50,696 bases of DNA, taken from positions 1-50,696 of the forward strand of contig JAIOZF010000012.1 in assembly GCA_021740745.1 (NCBI GenBank). The letters are read 5' to 3'. Shown piece after piece: positions 43,073-50,696 of the stretch (position 1 is the first letter of the stretch; every line of letters begins with the position of its first letter). Origin of the DNA: Crocinitomicaceae bacterium (GTDB lineage: Bacteria > Bacteroidota > Bacteroidia > Flavobacteriales_D > Crocinitomicaceae). The translations under genes and the position numbers were made by a program. The notes under the pieces are model-generated. The model did not search any database. It was not told where the DNA came from and saw only the letters and a program-made list of their open reading frames with translations.

Positions 43073-43085
43073 ACAGTAATACTGT
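43073..43085. promoter_or_regulatory. 13-bp palindrome in the rho leader
   Basis: ACAGTA and TACTGT arms around a single A lie 6 nt before the rho ATG (minus strand). It could be an operator or a weak translational control site. Confidence 0.3.
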
Positions 43086-43195
43086 GAACTAATAAAAACA
43101 GGGTGTATCAATTTTGATTTGGATTGTAACAGCAATAGAAAACTGCCGTGATTGATGCTGCAATGATACGAATAATCTTCAACTCTGCAAGTTTT

Positions 43196-43263
43196 TTCTC
43201 TAAAAATTGATTTTTTATCAAATTTGTAAATTACCAGATAAAAGATTAGTTTTTTTTAGAGAA
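43196..43263. promoter_or_regulatory. Long dyad upstream of the dicarboxylate symporter
   Basis: Perfect 11-bp arms (TTCTCTAAAAA at 43196-43206, complement at 43253-43263) enclose 46 nt that themselves hold a smaller hairpin, TTGAT/ATCAA at 43207-43221. The dyad ends 26 nt before the ATG. It is a candidate operator or attenuator. Confidence 0.4.
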
Positions 43264-43289
43264 TCTTTGAAATTATATATCTTCACAAA

Positions 43290-44690
43290 ATGAAATTTTT
43301 TAAATCACTTTATACAGTTTTCTGGTATGTCATAATCTTTATGCATATCGGTTTAGTATTTCTAATCGAAAGTAATTTTCCAAATGCTGATCCAACTGGA
43401 TTTAGATTTGCTCGTTATGTGCTAATTGCTTTGCTTTTTGTAATTTCTTTTAAACGCAAGAAATTATCAATGTGGATATTTTCCGCGATGATATTAGGAA
43501 TTGAAGTCGGAATGGATTTCCCAACGTTTGCATTAGAAATGGAGCGCTTTGGTAAAATCTTTCTTCGTTTAATTAAATCGTTGGTTGCTCCTTTGATCTT
43601 TGCAACGTTGGTTGTGGGTATTGCCGGACACAGTAATTTAAAACAAGTTGGTCGAATTGGATTGAAAAGCATTCTTTATTTTGAAATTGTTACTACAATA
43701 GCTCTGTTTATTGGTCTCCTTGCAATAAATGTATCACAAGCTGGTGTTGGCGTAAAAGTCGAAGCAAGAGCGCAAGATAAAGAAAAATCAACTGAACTTT
43801 TGGCTCAAACACTTGAGCATAAAGATCATTTTATTGAGATTTTCCCTGAAAACTTTGCGAAATCAATGGTGGAGAATCAAGTGTTACAAATTGTAGTTTT
43901 TTCAGTCATTTTCGCAATCGGCTTGAGCATGGTTAAAAATGTGACCCATAAAAATACGATGTTAAGCTTCAGTGAAAGTTTAGCGGAAGTGATGTTTAAG
44001 TTTACTGATATTGTTATGTACTTGGCGCCTATTGCTGTGTTTGGCGCACTAGCAAGTACAGTTGCTAAATCGGGAGTTGAAATATTATTTTATTTAATGA
44101 AGCTTGTCGGGACCTTGTATGTCGCCTTAATTATTTTTGTGTTAGGCGTATTGTTACCAATTGCTTTAGCTGCTCGAATACCTATCAAGAAATTTATCAA
44201 GGCGGTAACAGAGCCAGTGACGCTAGCATTTGCTACAGCAAGTAGTGAAGCAGCCTTGCCAAAGGCAATGGAAAACATGGAAAATTTTGGAGTGCCGAAG
44301 AAAATTGTCGCCTTTGTCATTCCAACTGGTTATAGTTTTAATTTGGATGGTACAACTTTATATTTGTCTTTGGCCACAGTTTTTGTTGCTCAAATGTCAG
44401 GTGTGGATTTATCGATAGGTGAGCAAATTAGTATTTGTTTAGTATTAATGCTAACAAGCAAAGGTGTTGCTGGTGTCCGTGGAGCTTCTTTCGTTATACT
44501 TGCTGGAACTGTTGCTTCAATGGGATTGGATCCAGAAAAAGCGAGTGTGATATTGGCTGTTGATGCATTAATGGATATGGGTAGAACATCTGTAAATGTC
44601 CTAGGGAATTGCTTGGCTTCTGCAGTAATTGCACGAAGTGAAAAGGAACTTTTTGTAAAGGAAAATGATCTCTTTATAGACGAAGCTTAG
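43290..44690 (+). CDS. Dicarboxylate/amino acid:cation symporter (DAACS family)
   Basis: The 466-residue inner-membrane transporter belongs to the Na+ (or H+):dicarboxylate family. Signatures: FLRLIKSLVAPLIFATLVVG, TEPVTLAFATASSEAALPKA (the hairpin-1 serine-rich motif TASSEAALP), VPKKIVAFVIPTGYSFNLDG and TTLYLSLATVFVAQ. Eight membrane helices and two re-entrant hairpins are expected. An N-terminal extension with two extra hydrophobic segments precedes the core. Substrate is probably C4-dicarboxylate or glutamate/aspartate. The 3' end overlaps the convergent uvrA gene by 17 nt, with no terminator between them. Confidence 0.93.
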   Translation: MKFFKSLYTVFWYVIIFMHIGLVFLIESNFPNADPTGFRFARYVLIALLFVISFKRKKLSMWIFSAMILGIEVGMDFPTFALEMERFGKIFLRLIKSLVAPLIFATLVVGIAGHSNLKQVGRIGLKSILYFEIVTTIALFIGLLAINVSQAGVGVKVEARAQDKEKSTELLAQTLEHKDHFIEIFPENFAKSMVENQVLQIVVFSVIFAIGLSMVKNVTHKNTMLSFSESLAEVMFKFTDIVMYLAPIAVFGALASTVAKSGVEILFYLMKLVGTLYVALIIFVLGVLLPIALAARIPIKKFIKAVTEPVTLAFATASSEAALPKAMENMENFGVPKKIVAFVIPTGYSFNLDGTTLYLSLATVFVAQMSGVDLSIGEQISICLVLMLTSKGVAGVRGASFVILAGTVASMGLDPEKASVILAVDALMDMGRTSVNVLGNCLASAVIARSEKELFVKENDLFIDEA

Positions 44691-47460
44691 TTTTTAGAAA
44701 TATTCCAGTTGAGTTATCTGTGATTTTCACTAAATCTTCTGGAGTCCCTTCAAACAAAATGTTTCCTCCTTTTTTACCTCCTTCTGGTCCAAGGTCAATA
44801 ATCCAATCAGCACATTTAATAACTTCCGTATTGTGTTCAATCACGATGATGGAGTGCCCGTTGTTAATCAATGAATTAAAAGCAATAATTAGTTTATCGA
44901 TGTCATGAAAATGCAGACCAGTCGTTGGTTCATCAAAAATGAATAGGGTAGCAGGTGCATTATAACCTTTCGATAAAAAAGACGCTAGTTTGATACGCTG
45001 TGCTTCACCACCACTCAATGTGCTTGATGATTGCCCAACTTTCAAATAACCCAATCCAACTTCCACCAATGGTTGAATTTTTTCAACTATTTTAATTTCA
45101 AGCTTATCAGTCCCTTCTTTGAAAAAATTCAAAGCCGATTGAATATCCATTTCCAATAAATCAGCGATGTGAATTCCTCGGTATTCTATTTCTAGCGTTT
45201 CTTGTTTATAGCGCTTACCTTGACAAGTATCACATTCTAGGTGAACATCAGCCATAAACTGCATTCCGACTGTGATATCACCTTCACCCTCGCACATTTC
45301 ACAGCGACCACCCTCAACGTTAAAAGAGAAAAATCCTGGTTTGTATCCACGCATTTTGGCCATGGGCTGACGTGAATACAATTCCCTGATATCATCAAAA
45401 GCTTTTACATAGGTGATTGGATTACTGCGAGAAGATTTCCCAATTGGGTTTTGATCTACAAACTCTGTTGCTTTGATTTGTTTTATATCACCACCAACTT
45501 GAGCAGTATTTCCAGCTTGATCACTCGAATTTTCCTTAATACGTCGAATTGAAGGGTATAAAATATCTTTAATCAAGGTTGATTTCCCTGAACCGCTAAC
45601 TCCAGTGATGCAAACTAAATTGTTTAATGGGATATCAACTGTGAGATTTTTTAGGTTGTATTGTCGAGCTCCCGTAATACTGATTTTATTAGTTGAATTT
45701 CGACGTTTAACTGGAATTGGTATTTCCTTTTTTCCTGTCAAATAATCAGCAGTCAAACTATTTTGCGCATGGATAAGATCAGCATATTTCCCTTGGAATA
45801 CGAGTTCACCACCAAACATACCAGCCATCGGACCAATGTCAAGGATTTCATCGGCTGCCTTCATCATTTCTTCTTCATGCTCAACAACAATTACGGTATT
45901 TCCTAAATCACGTAAATTGTGCAGTACTTTTATTAATCGTTCAGTATCTTTTGGGTGCAAACCAATGGATGGCTCATCCAGAATATACATAGAACCAACT
46001 AAACTACTTCCCAATGAAGTAGCCAAATTGATACGTTGTGACTCACCACCAGAAAGTGAGTTAGACGCTCGATTCAGCGTTAAATATCCTAAGCCAACAT
46101 TCTTCAAGAATCCAAGTCTTCCTGTAATTTCTGGTAAAATCCGTTTTGAAACTTGTTGGTCATAAACGGTTAATTCTAATTCGTTGAAAAAGTCAAATGC
46201 TTCCTCAATGGGCATAAGAACGACGTCCGTAATATTCTTTTGGTTTACCAAAACGTAATTGGCATCCTTGCGCAATCGAGTACCACGACAATCTGGACAT
46301 TCGGTTTTACCTCTGTAACGTGAGAGCATTACGCGGTATTGAATTTTATAAGTTTGCGTCTCTAGGAATTTAAAAAATCCATTAAGACCTGTAAAATACT
46401 TATTTCCAGTCCAAAGTAAATCGTACTCTTTATCCGTTAATTCATTCATCGGACGATGAATTGGAAAATCGAATTTCTGGGCAGAATAAATTAATTCGTT
46501 GAGGTATTCGCTCATCGTTTCTCCTTTCCAAGGAAGAATTGCGCCACTAAACACACTGAGATTTCTGTTTGGGATCACCAAATTCGGATCAACTCCAATG
46601 ACTTGACCATAACCTTCACAGGTTTTGCAAGCTCCAAATGGATTATTAAAGGTGAAAAACAACTCATTTGGTTCTTGAAACTCCATTCCGTCCAATTCGA
46701 ATCGATTGGAAAATGGAAAGAATTCCATGGAAGAAGATTTCACTATTGAGCATTCTCCGTGTCCTTCTGAAAAAGCTAGTTGAATTGAATCAGCATAACG
46801 TGCTTCGTTCTCTTCGGTAAAGTTTATTTCAACGCGGTCAACAATTAAATGAAGATTCGAAGTTTGATTGACTAATTTATCAGTTACATCTTCTAACTCT
46901 ATTACTTCCGTTCCATTCAATAAACGGACATAACCTTGTTGTTTTAATAATTCTAATTGTCGATCAAATCCATATCGATCAAACCCTAGAATAGGACAGG
47001 TGATATAAACTCGCTCTTTGTCTGCTAAGGTTTTTAAAAAGTCGACTACATCAGTAACACTGTGTTTTTTGACTTCATTTCCACTTATTGGCGAATATGT
47101 TTTACCAATTCGAGCAAAAAGGATTTTTAAGTAATCATAGATTTCAGTGGTTGTTCCTACAGTAGATCTTGGATTGCTCGAAATGACCTTTTGTTCAATC
47201 GCAATGGCCGGAGATATACCTTTAATGTAATCTGTTTCGGGCTTGTTTAGTTTTCCTAAAAACTGCCGAGCATAGGAGGAAAGGCTTTCAATATATCTTC
47301 GCTGTCCTTCTGCAAATAAAGTGTCAAATGCAAGAGATGATTTTCCTGATCCCGAAAGACCAGTTATTACTGTCATCTTTCCATGAGGAATTTTTACATC
47401 CAAATTTTTTAGGTTGTGAACACGTGCACCTTTGACTTCAATAAATTTTTGCTTTGACAT
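44674..47460 (-). CDS. uvrA: Excinuclease ABC subunit A
   Basis: The 928-residue UvrA finds bulky DNA lesions and loads UvrB. Two ABC ATPase halves are visible: Walker A ITGLSGSGKSSLAFDTLFAE and ITGVSGSGKSTLIKDILY, signatures LSGGESQRINLAT and LSGGEAQRIKLASFL, and Walker B YILDEPSIGLHP and FIFDEPTTGLHF. Zinc-binding cysteines appear in CKTCEGYG/CPDCRGTR and CEMCEGEG/CDTCQGKRY. A short insertion (about 685-700, SSDQAGNTAQVGG) precedes FVDQNPIGKSSRSNP. The ATG at 47460 begins MSKQKFIEVKGARVHNL; an ATG 25 codons upstream adds a non-homologous leader and is rejected. Bacteroidota often carry a second UvrA elsewhere. Confidence 0.96.
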   Translation of the reverse strand: MSKQKFIEVKGARVHNLKNLDVKIPHGKMTVITGLSGSGKSSLAFDTLFAEGQRRYIESLSSYARQFLGKLNKPETDYIKGISPAIAIEQKVISSNPRSTVGTTTEIYDYLKILFARIGKTYSPISGNEVKKHSVTDVVDFLKTLADKERVYITCPILGFDRYGFDRQLELLKQQGYVRLLNGTEVIELEDVTDKLVNQTSNLHLIVDRVEINFTEENEARYADSIQLAFSEGHGECSIVKSSSMEFFPFSNRFELDGMEFQEPNELFFTFNNPFGACKTCEGYGQVIGVDPNLVIPNRNLSVFSGAILPWKGETMSEYLNELIYSAQKFDFPIHRPMNELTDKEYDLLWTGNKYFTGLNGFFKFLETQTYKIQYRVMLSRYRGKTECPDCRGTRLRKDANYVLVNQKNITDVVLMPIEEAFDFFNELELTVYDQQVSKRILPEITGRLGFLKNVGLGYLTLNRASNSLSGGESQRINLATSLGSSLVGSMYILDEPSIGLHPKDTERLIKVLHNLRDLGNTVIVVEHEEEMMKAADEILDIGPMAGMFGGELVFQGKYADLIHAQNSLTADYLTGKKEIPIPVKRRNSTNKISITGARQYNLKNLTVDIPLNNLVCITGVSGSGKSTLIKDILYPSIRRIKENSSDQAGNTAQVGGDIKQIKATEFVDQNPIGKSSRSNPITYVKAFDDIRELYSRQPMAKMRGYKPGFFSFNVEGGRCEMCEGEGDITVGMQFMADVHLECDTCQGKRYKQETLEIEYRGIHIADLLEMDIQSALNFFKEGTDKLEIKIVEKIQPLVEVGLGYLKVGQSSSTLSGGEAQRIKLASFLSKGYNAPATLFIFDEPTTGLHFHDIDKLIIAFNSLINNGHSIIVIEHNTEVIKCADWIIDLGPEGGKKGGNILFEGTPEDLVKITDNSTGIFLKTKLRL

Positions 47461-47696
47461 TCGGAAAACCTTATAGTTCAAAGATAACAACTGTTTTTGA
47501 TTTATGTTTATTGAATTGCTTTTTCGCGATATCAAGGTTGAAACAGTCGCTGAATAACTATATTTTTATTGTTTTTTTTGTGGATTAACAATTTGTTTGT
47601 ATTTTAGCGATATATAATTCATAAACACACAGGTCGCCTATAGTAAAAATATACTCTAAAAAGTTTTAAGATTTTAACTACTAAAAGAGTAATACT

Positions 47697-48293
47697 ATGG
47701 CTATGAAGCGTTTGGACGACCGTGACCTAATTACAGAATATTTAAAGGGCAACGAGAAAGCATTTGAAGTGTTGTTGATGCGCCATAAGGACAAAATTTT
47801 TCGATTCATTCATTTGAAATTGAGAGATAGGGTGCTGGCAGAAGATGTTTTTCAGGAAACATTTGTAAAAATCATCAATACTTTAAAGTTAGGATCATAT
47901 AATGAAGAAGGTAAATTTCTACCTTGGGCAATGCGTATTGCACACAACTTAGTAATCGATCATTTTAGAAAAGCATCAAAAGTGCGAATGATTTCTGAAT
48001 CTTCTTCTTCTCGTGAGGATTTCAATATTTTCGACGTATTATCTTTAACGGATAAAAACATTGAACAGAAAATCACTTACGATGAGTTGGAAAAGCAAAT
48101 GGTTGATTTAATTGAATTTCTTCCAGCTACTCAAAAAGAAATTTTGAAAATGAGAATTTTCCAGGATATGTCCTTTAAAGATATCGCTGAATCGGAAGAC
48201 ATCAGTATCAATACAGCTTTGGGAAGAATGCGTTATGCGTTGATTAATTTAAGAAAGTTGATTGATAAGCATCAATTGGTGACTGATATTTAA
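47697..48293 (+). CDS. ECF-type RNA polymerase sigma factor, stand-alone
   Basis: The 198-residue protein has sigma-70 region 2 (AFEVLLMRHKDKIFRFIHLK, EDVFQETFVKIIN, FLPWAMRIAHNLVIDHFRK) and region 4 (LPATQKEILKMRIFQDMSFK, DIAESEDISINTALGRMRYA). No anti-sigma gene follows; the next gene, 15 nt downstream, encodes a four-helix membrane protein of unknown function. Conserved single ECF-like sigma factors of this type are widespread in Bacteroidota. The leader is about 100 nt long and AT-rich, with no exact -7 consensus close to the ATG. Confidence 0.92.
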   Translation: MAMKRLDDRDLITEYLKGNEKAFEVLLMRHKDKIFRFIHLKLRDRVLAEDVFQETFVKIINTLKLGSYNEEGKFLPWAMRIAHNLVIDHFRKASKVRMISESSSSREDFNIFDVLSLTDKNIEQKITYDELEKQMVDLIEFLPATQKEILKMRIFQDMSFKDIAESEDISINTALGRMRYALINLRKLIDKHQLVTDI

Positions 48294-48307
48294 CTTATTT
48301 TGATGTC

Positions 48308-48784
48308 ATGAAAAATCATTTGGTTGTTGCTTTTATAGTTGTAGCAACCTTTGTGAGTTGTCTATTACCCTTTCGAGAAATAAATACGATTGCAGGTTCA
48401 TATTCTACTCTCTTTGGAATTGGAACAGCTCAAGCTTCTGTGAAATTTGACAGTGGTGTTGATTTGAAGGTACCATTGCTTACCATCGTTTTTATACTGG
48501 TTTCTTACGTGCTTCTCAACTTAAAGCACACCGCTTGGAAAATTATTGGATTGGTAATAATTGCTTTGTTTCTGCTTTTTCAATTTTTTCTATACTTCAT
48601 TGCCACGTTTCGTTTAGATCTTTTTGGACCGAAAACCACATCTGAACCATCTATTGGATTCTTTTCACTCTTGCTCTTAGCACTTTTTTACAGTGCATTT
48701 TATATTTTCAATTTTGTCATGAAAATTAAGGAGAAAGCACCAATTAAAATCAAGCTTGAAAACGATTTACTTGATGAATTTTAA
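48308..48784 (+). CDS. Four-helix membrane protein downstream of the ECF sigma gene
   Basis: The 158-residue protein has four predicted membrane helices (about 4-20 LVVAFIVVATFVSCLLPF, 55-72 LLTIVFILVSYVLLNL, 78-100 IIGLVIIALFLLFQFFLYFI, 118-140 IGFFSLLLLALFYSAFYIF) and a charged C-terminal tail. It is unlike known anti-sigma proteins. The gene lies 15 nt after the sigma factor and is probably cotranscribed. Its stop and the stop of the convergent acyltransferase gene share the bases TTAA at 48781-48784. Confidence 0.7.
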   Translation: MKNHLVVAFIVVATFVSCLLPFREINTIAGSYSTLFGIGTAQASVKFDSGVDLKVPLLTIVFILVSYVLLNLKHTAWKIIGLVIIALFLLFQFFLYFIATFRLDLFGPKTTSEPSIGFFSLLLLALFYSAFYIFNFVMKIKEKAPIKIKLENDLLDEF

Positions 48785-49704
48785 ACTTCTAATTTCATGT
48801 GACGCTCTTTTTTCTCCTCGAAAATATCTGCAATCGTCACTAAAATCCCCGTTTCTTCAACGTTTCCGAATTCCGGATTTACTGCAGTTCCAAACGTTTT
48901 CATCGTAGGCGAAAGATTCATATAAATATTCACTAATGGTGGAATAAATTCACCATTTTCACGAACTGCCGAGTTTAGTACTTTGAATCCATCTTTGAAA
49001 TCCAATCCTTTCAATTGTTCTTCAACGTACTTTTTGTCGTAATTCTGAATCAAGGGATGAAAAGGCTTCATTAAATTTTCATTATCAGGGAAATAATGAT
49101 GCATAAAATGAAGTAAGAAATCACGGCTTGCTGTATTGTAATTTGGATACATGGTTACTTTTCCAAAGAAATAGCGTATTTCTGGATTAAAAATAACCAA
49201 TGCACCAAGTCCGTCCCAAATATTATCAAGGGCAAATAATCCTTTTCGAGGATTAACCGTTGGTTGAAAGTTAGGTTGAACCCAACTTCTTCCTAATTCA
49301 ATTGTATAAGGAAGGTATTCTGTTATAAAGCGATCTGTAAAATCGAAATAATGTGTGGTAGATAAGTGGATTTCTCCTGTTGAATCGTCTATAGCTTCTG
49401 CACATTTAATGAAACGATAACCACCAATTATTTCTTCGTCTTCGGGTGACCAAACAATCAATTGTTCGTAGCAAATTTGGTTTGTATCAAACTCATCTAA
49501 GTCAACGGAAAGTCCTGTCCCACCGCCTGAAGCACGAAAGGTAACTTCACGCAAACGTCCAATTTCTTGAAGCGTGTTTGGTGCGTTTTTTTGATTAACA
49601 ACATAAATTTCATTGTCACCTTTTCGTGTGTATCGCAGAAAACGCTCTTTCGTTAATTCACTTTTTAGAACTTCCTTTGATATTGCGGGGATGATTTCTT
49701 CCAT
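48781..49704 (-). CDS. GNAT-type amino acid N-acyltransferase (GlsB/OlsB-like)
   Basis: The 307-residue protein matches the family once called hemolysin: EIGRLREVTFRASGGGTGLS, VDLDEFDTNQICYEQLIVWS, EEIIGGYRFIKC and a long conserved C-terminal part (LGRSWVQPNFQP, ALDNIWDGLGALVIFNPEIR, YFFGKVTMYPNYNTASRDFL). Family knowledge: OlsB-like enzymes N-acylate ornithine with a 3-hydroxy fatty acid, and GlsB of Bacteroides does this with glycine. The paired O-acyltransferase gene lies 4 nt upstream on the same strand, as in gls operons. The product is therefore probably an aminolipid precursor at the inner membrane. Head-group amino acid cannot be determined here. Confidence 0.82.
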   Translation of the reverse strand: MEEIIPAISKEVLKSELTKERFLRYTRKGDNEIYVVNQKNAPNTLQEIGRLREVTFRASGGGTGLSVDLDEFDTNQICYEQLIVWSPEDEEIIGGYRFIKCAEAIDDSTGEIHLSTTHYFDFTDRFITEYLPYTIELGRSWVQPNFQPTVNPRKGLFALDNIWDGLGALVIFNPEIRYFFGKVTMYPNYNTASRDFLLHFMHHYFPDNENLMKPFHPLIQNYDKKYVEEQLKGLDFKDGFKVLNSAVRENGEFIPPLVNIYMNLSPTMKTFGTAVNPEFGNVEETGILVTIADIFEEKKERHMKLEV

Positions 49705-49708
49705 GATT

Positions 49709-50530
49709 TTATTTCGCTTGATTTTTTAAATCGTAAACCATACGTTTAACGATTTGCGCTTTTTCTCTTTCAGAAACAGCAGGTAATTCCTTTGAATAAA
49801 AGGGTTTACCGACAGTAAATTGAATCGTTTTTCCTTTTTGTTTGAACATTTCATCTGAAAGATACAACATTTCAATGTTCATTTTGATACCAATAGCTTT
49901 TCTAAATCTAGAAAGTCGATAGAAAAAATTCGATAAACCACCTGAAATATGAATTGGAATTATTGCTTGACCATTTTTGTCGGCATACGTGATGAATGTT
50001 TTTTTCCAATCTAAATCGATTATCTCACCATCAATTTTCCTACTAACTAATCCAGCTGGAAAGATACAAACGGCATTTTCTGAATCGAACAAATCCGAAA
50101 TTTGTTGACGCGTGGATACTTCATTTTTTCCATGTTTATTCACACCAACAAACAAATCTTGCAGTTGCGTAAGATTCATCAGTAAATCATTGACAACAAA
50201 TTTCAAATCAGTTCGGTAATCTTGTAATTCTGCTATTAATGCAATAGCATCCATTCCTCCTAAAGGATGATTCATCGTAATTACGATAGGTCCTGTTGTT
50301 GGAATATTTTCCTTTCCAATAATCTCAATATTGATTTGAAAATACTCGATTATGGCTTTGCAGAAGTCCGCATTTTTAAGCGATTTATTTTCGCTTAAGA
50401 AAGCATTGATTTCATCCTGATGTAAAATGCGTTTCAGGTAATTGAATACAAAGCCAGGGATCCATTTTGCAAGCTTGGGACTTTTACTTTTTACCAGCCT
50501 TTTAATATCAATAAACCTTTCCTCTGTCAT
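49709..50530 (-). CDS. PlsC-like O-acyltransferase (GlsA/OlsA-like)
   Basis: The 273-residue protein has the lysophospholipid acyltransferase pattern: PIVITMNHPLGGMDAIALIA carries the catalytic His and Asp, followed by VNDLLMNLTQLQDLFVGVNK, CIFPAGLVSRKIDGEI in the substrate-binding region, and IPIHISGGLSNFFYRLSRF. The catalytic motif is H-x5-D (HPLGGMD) rather than canonical H-x4-D, which seems typical of this subfamily. It should add a second fatty acid to a lyso-aminolipid made by the adjacent GNAT enzyme. The two genes form an operon with a 4-nt gap. It acts at the inner leaflet of the cytoplasmic membrane, without a signal peptide. Confidence 0.82.
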   Translation of the reverse strand: MTEERFIDIKRLVKSKSPKLAKWIPGFVFNYLKRILHQDEINAFLSENKSLKNADFCKAIIEYFQINIEIIGKENIPTTGPIVITMNHPLGGMDAIALIAELQDYRTDLKFVVNDLLMNLTQLQDLFVGVNKHGKNEVSTRQQISDLFDSENAVCIFPAGLVSRKIDGEIIDLDWKKTFITYADKNGQAIIPIHISGGLSNFFYRLSRFRKAIGIKMNIEMLYLSDEMFKQKGKTIQFTVGKPFYSKELPAVSEREKAQIVKRMVYDLKNQAK

Positions 50531-50656
50531 TTCAATACAAAATTAGAATATAAAAGCGCTTTTTTATCGAATTGACCTTTGATTTATTCACAATTGACTA
50601 TTGAATTCTATGGGTAAATTATATACTTTATATCCTTCTTTTCGTTCAACTTTGTG

Positions 50657-50664
50657 TAATTTTG
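50657..50664 (+). promoter_or_regulatory. TAnnTTTG -7 box for a gene leaving the window
   Basis: TAATTTTG lies 22 nt before an ATG at 50687, the probable start of a gene of which only three codons (Met-Ile-Gln) are visible. Confidence 0.4.
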
Positions 50665-50696
50665 TCGTAAATTTTGAAATTATCATATGATCCAAT

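Noticed and set aside
47461-47535. 25-codon N-terminal extension of UvrA
   Set aside because: The extension is not homologous to UvrA, whereas MSKQKFIEVKGARVHNL is a typical start.
47461-47696. 236-bp gap between uvrA and the ECF sigma gene
   Set aside because: It is AT-rich with no ORF, clear dyad or exact TAnnTTTG box; nothing to annotate beyond presumed divergent promoters.
1-50696. tRNA, rRNA, riboswitch or phage genes
   Set aside because: No cloverleaf, rRNA-like segment, known riboswitch core or phage structural gene was recognised in the intergenic gaps; small structured RNAs cannot be excluded by eye.

Overview
The window looks like chromosome of an AT-rich, aerobic, free-living Bacteroidota, most likely Flavobacteriales close to Crocinitomicaceae/Fluviicola. 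That placement is inference from gene content: a type III glutamine synthetase, DUF4494 and DUF4199 proteins, a Rho factor with an Asn/Gln-rich insertion, an Mpl-type Mur ligase, propeller-type sensor kinases, TAnnTTTG -7 promoter boxes, and many small secreted or lipoproteins without recognised domains. No rRNA, tRNA, CRISPR array, prophage or plasmid function was seen.

Layout. 1-0.8 kb: the 3' end of a collagen-like surface protein with a DUF1566-type tail. 1.05-4.5 kb: a two-gene signalling operon (propeller sensor histidine kinase plus LuxR-type response regulator). 4.6-5.6 kb: a plant-like soluble acyl-ACP desaturase. 5.6-8.2 kb: a decayed stretch holding an intergenic repeat bounded by two A/T hairpins, a small lipoprotein, a YcxB-like membrane protein, an unknown secreted protein, and two gene remnants (DinB/DUF1569-like and SRPBCC-like C-termini). 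8.3-13.1 kb: MsrA lipoprotein, hotdog thioesterase, small membrane protein, M1 aminopeptidase, class 3 lipase. 13.2-15 kb: two tandem paralogues with double OmpA-like domains carrying an unusual GHVCCG motif. 15-18.6 kb: an active/inactive pair of M16 peptidases with a strong terminator. 18.7-19.8 kb: an unknown secreted protein of about nine ~35-residue beta-type repeats, followed by a 15-copy octanucleotide array. 20-23.3 kb: RluF, then an operon of DUF4494, PdxH and a third M16 peptidase.

23.3-24.2 kb: the most mobile-looking spot. A REP-associated tyrosine transposase (RAYT) gene lies between REP-like hairpins, is preceded by a 125-bp tandem duplication of its own 3' end, and the whole insert is flanked by a ~45-bp direct repeat of the convergent gene junction it interrupts. 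24.9-27.1 kb: type III glutamine synthetase. 27.3-30.6 kb: an orphan response regulator, then an operon of a secreted protein with a DUF2723-like segment, an ECF sigma factor and a membrane-anchored anti-sigma-like protein. 30.7-33 kb: GcvT and a DAO-family FAD oxidase. 33-38.7 kb: a 1543-residue secreted protein with about 14 TPR-like repeats, overlapped by an ApbE lipoprotein gene. 38.8-43.1 kb: small membrane protein plus Mpl-like ligase, DUF4199, Rho. 43.3-48.8 kb: dicarboxylate symporter, UvrA, a second ECF sigma factor and a membrane protein. 48.8-50.5 kb: a GNAT/PlsC-like acyltransferase pair resembling the GlsB/GlsA glycine-lipid system.

Best candidates for something undescribed: the REP/RAYT insertion with its long flanking duplication, the DUF2723-like/ECF/anti-sigma operon, the giant repeat protein, the nine-repeat secreted protein, and a recurring placement of -7 boxes only 4-5 nt before start codons that suggests leaderless transcripts.
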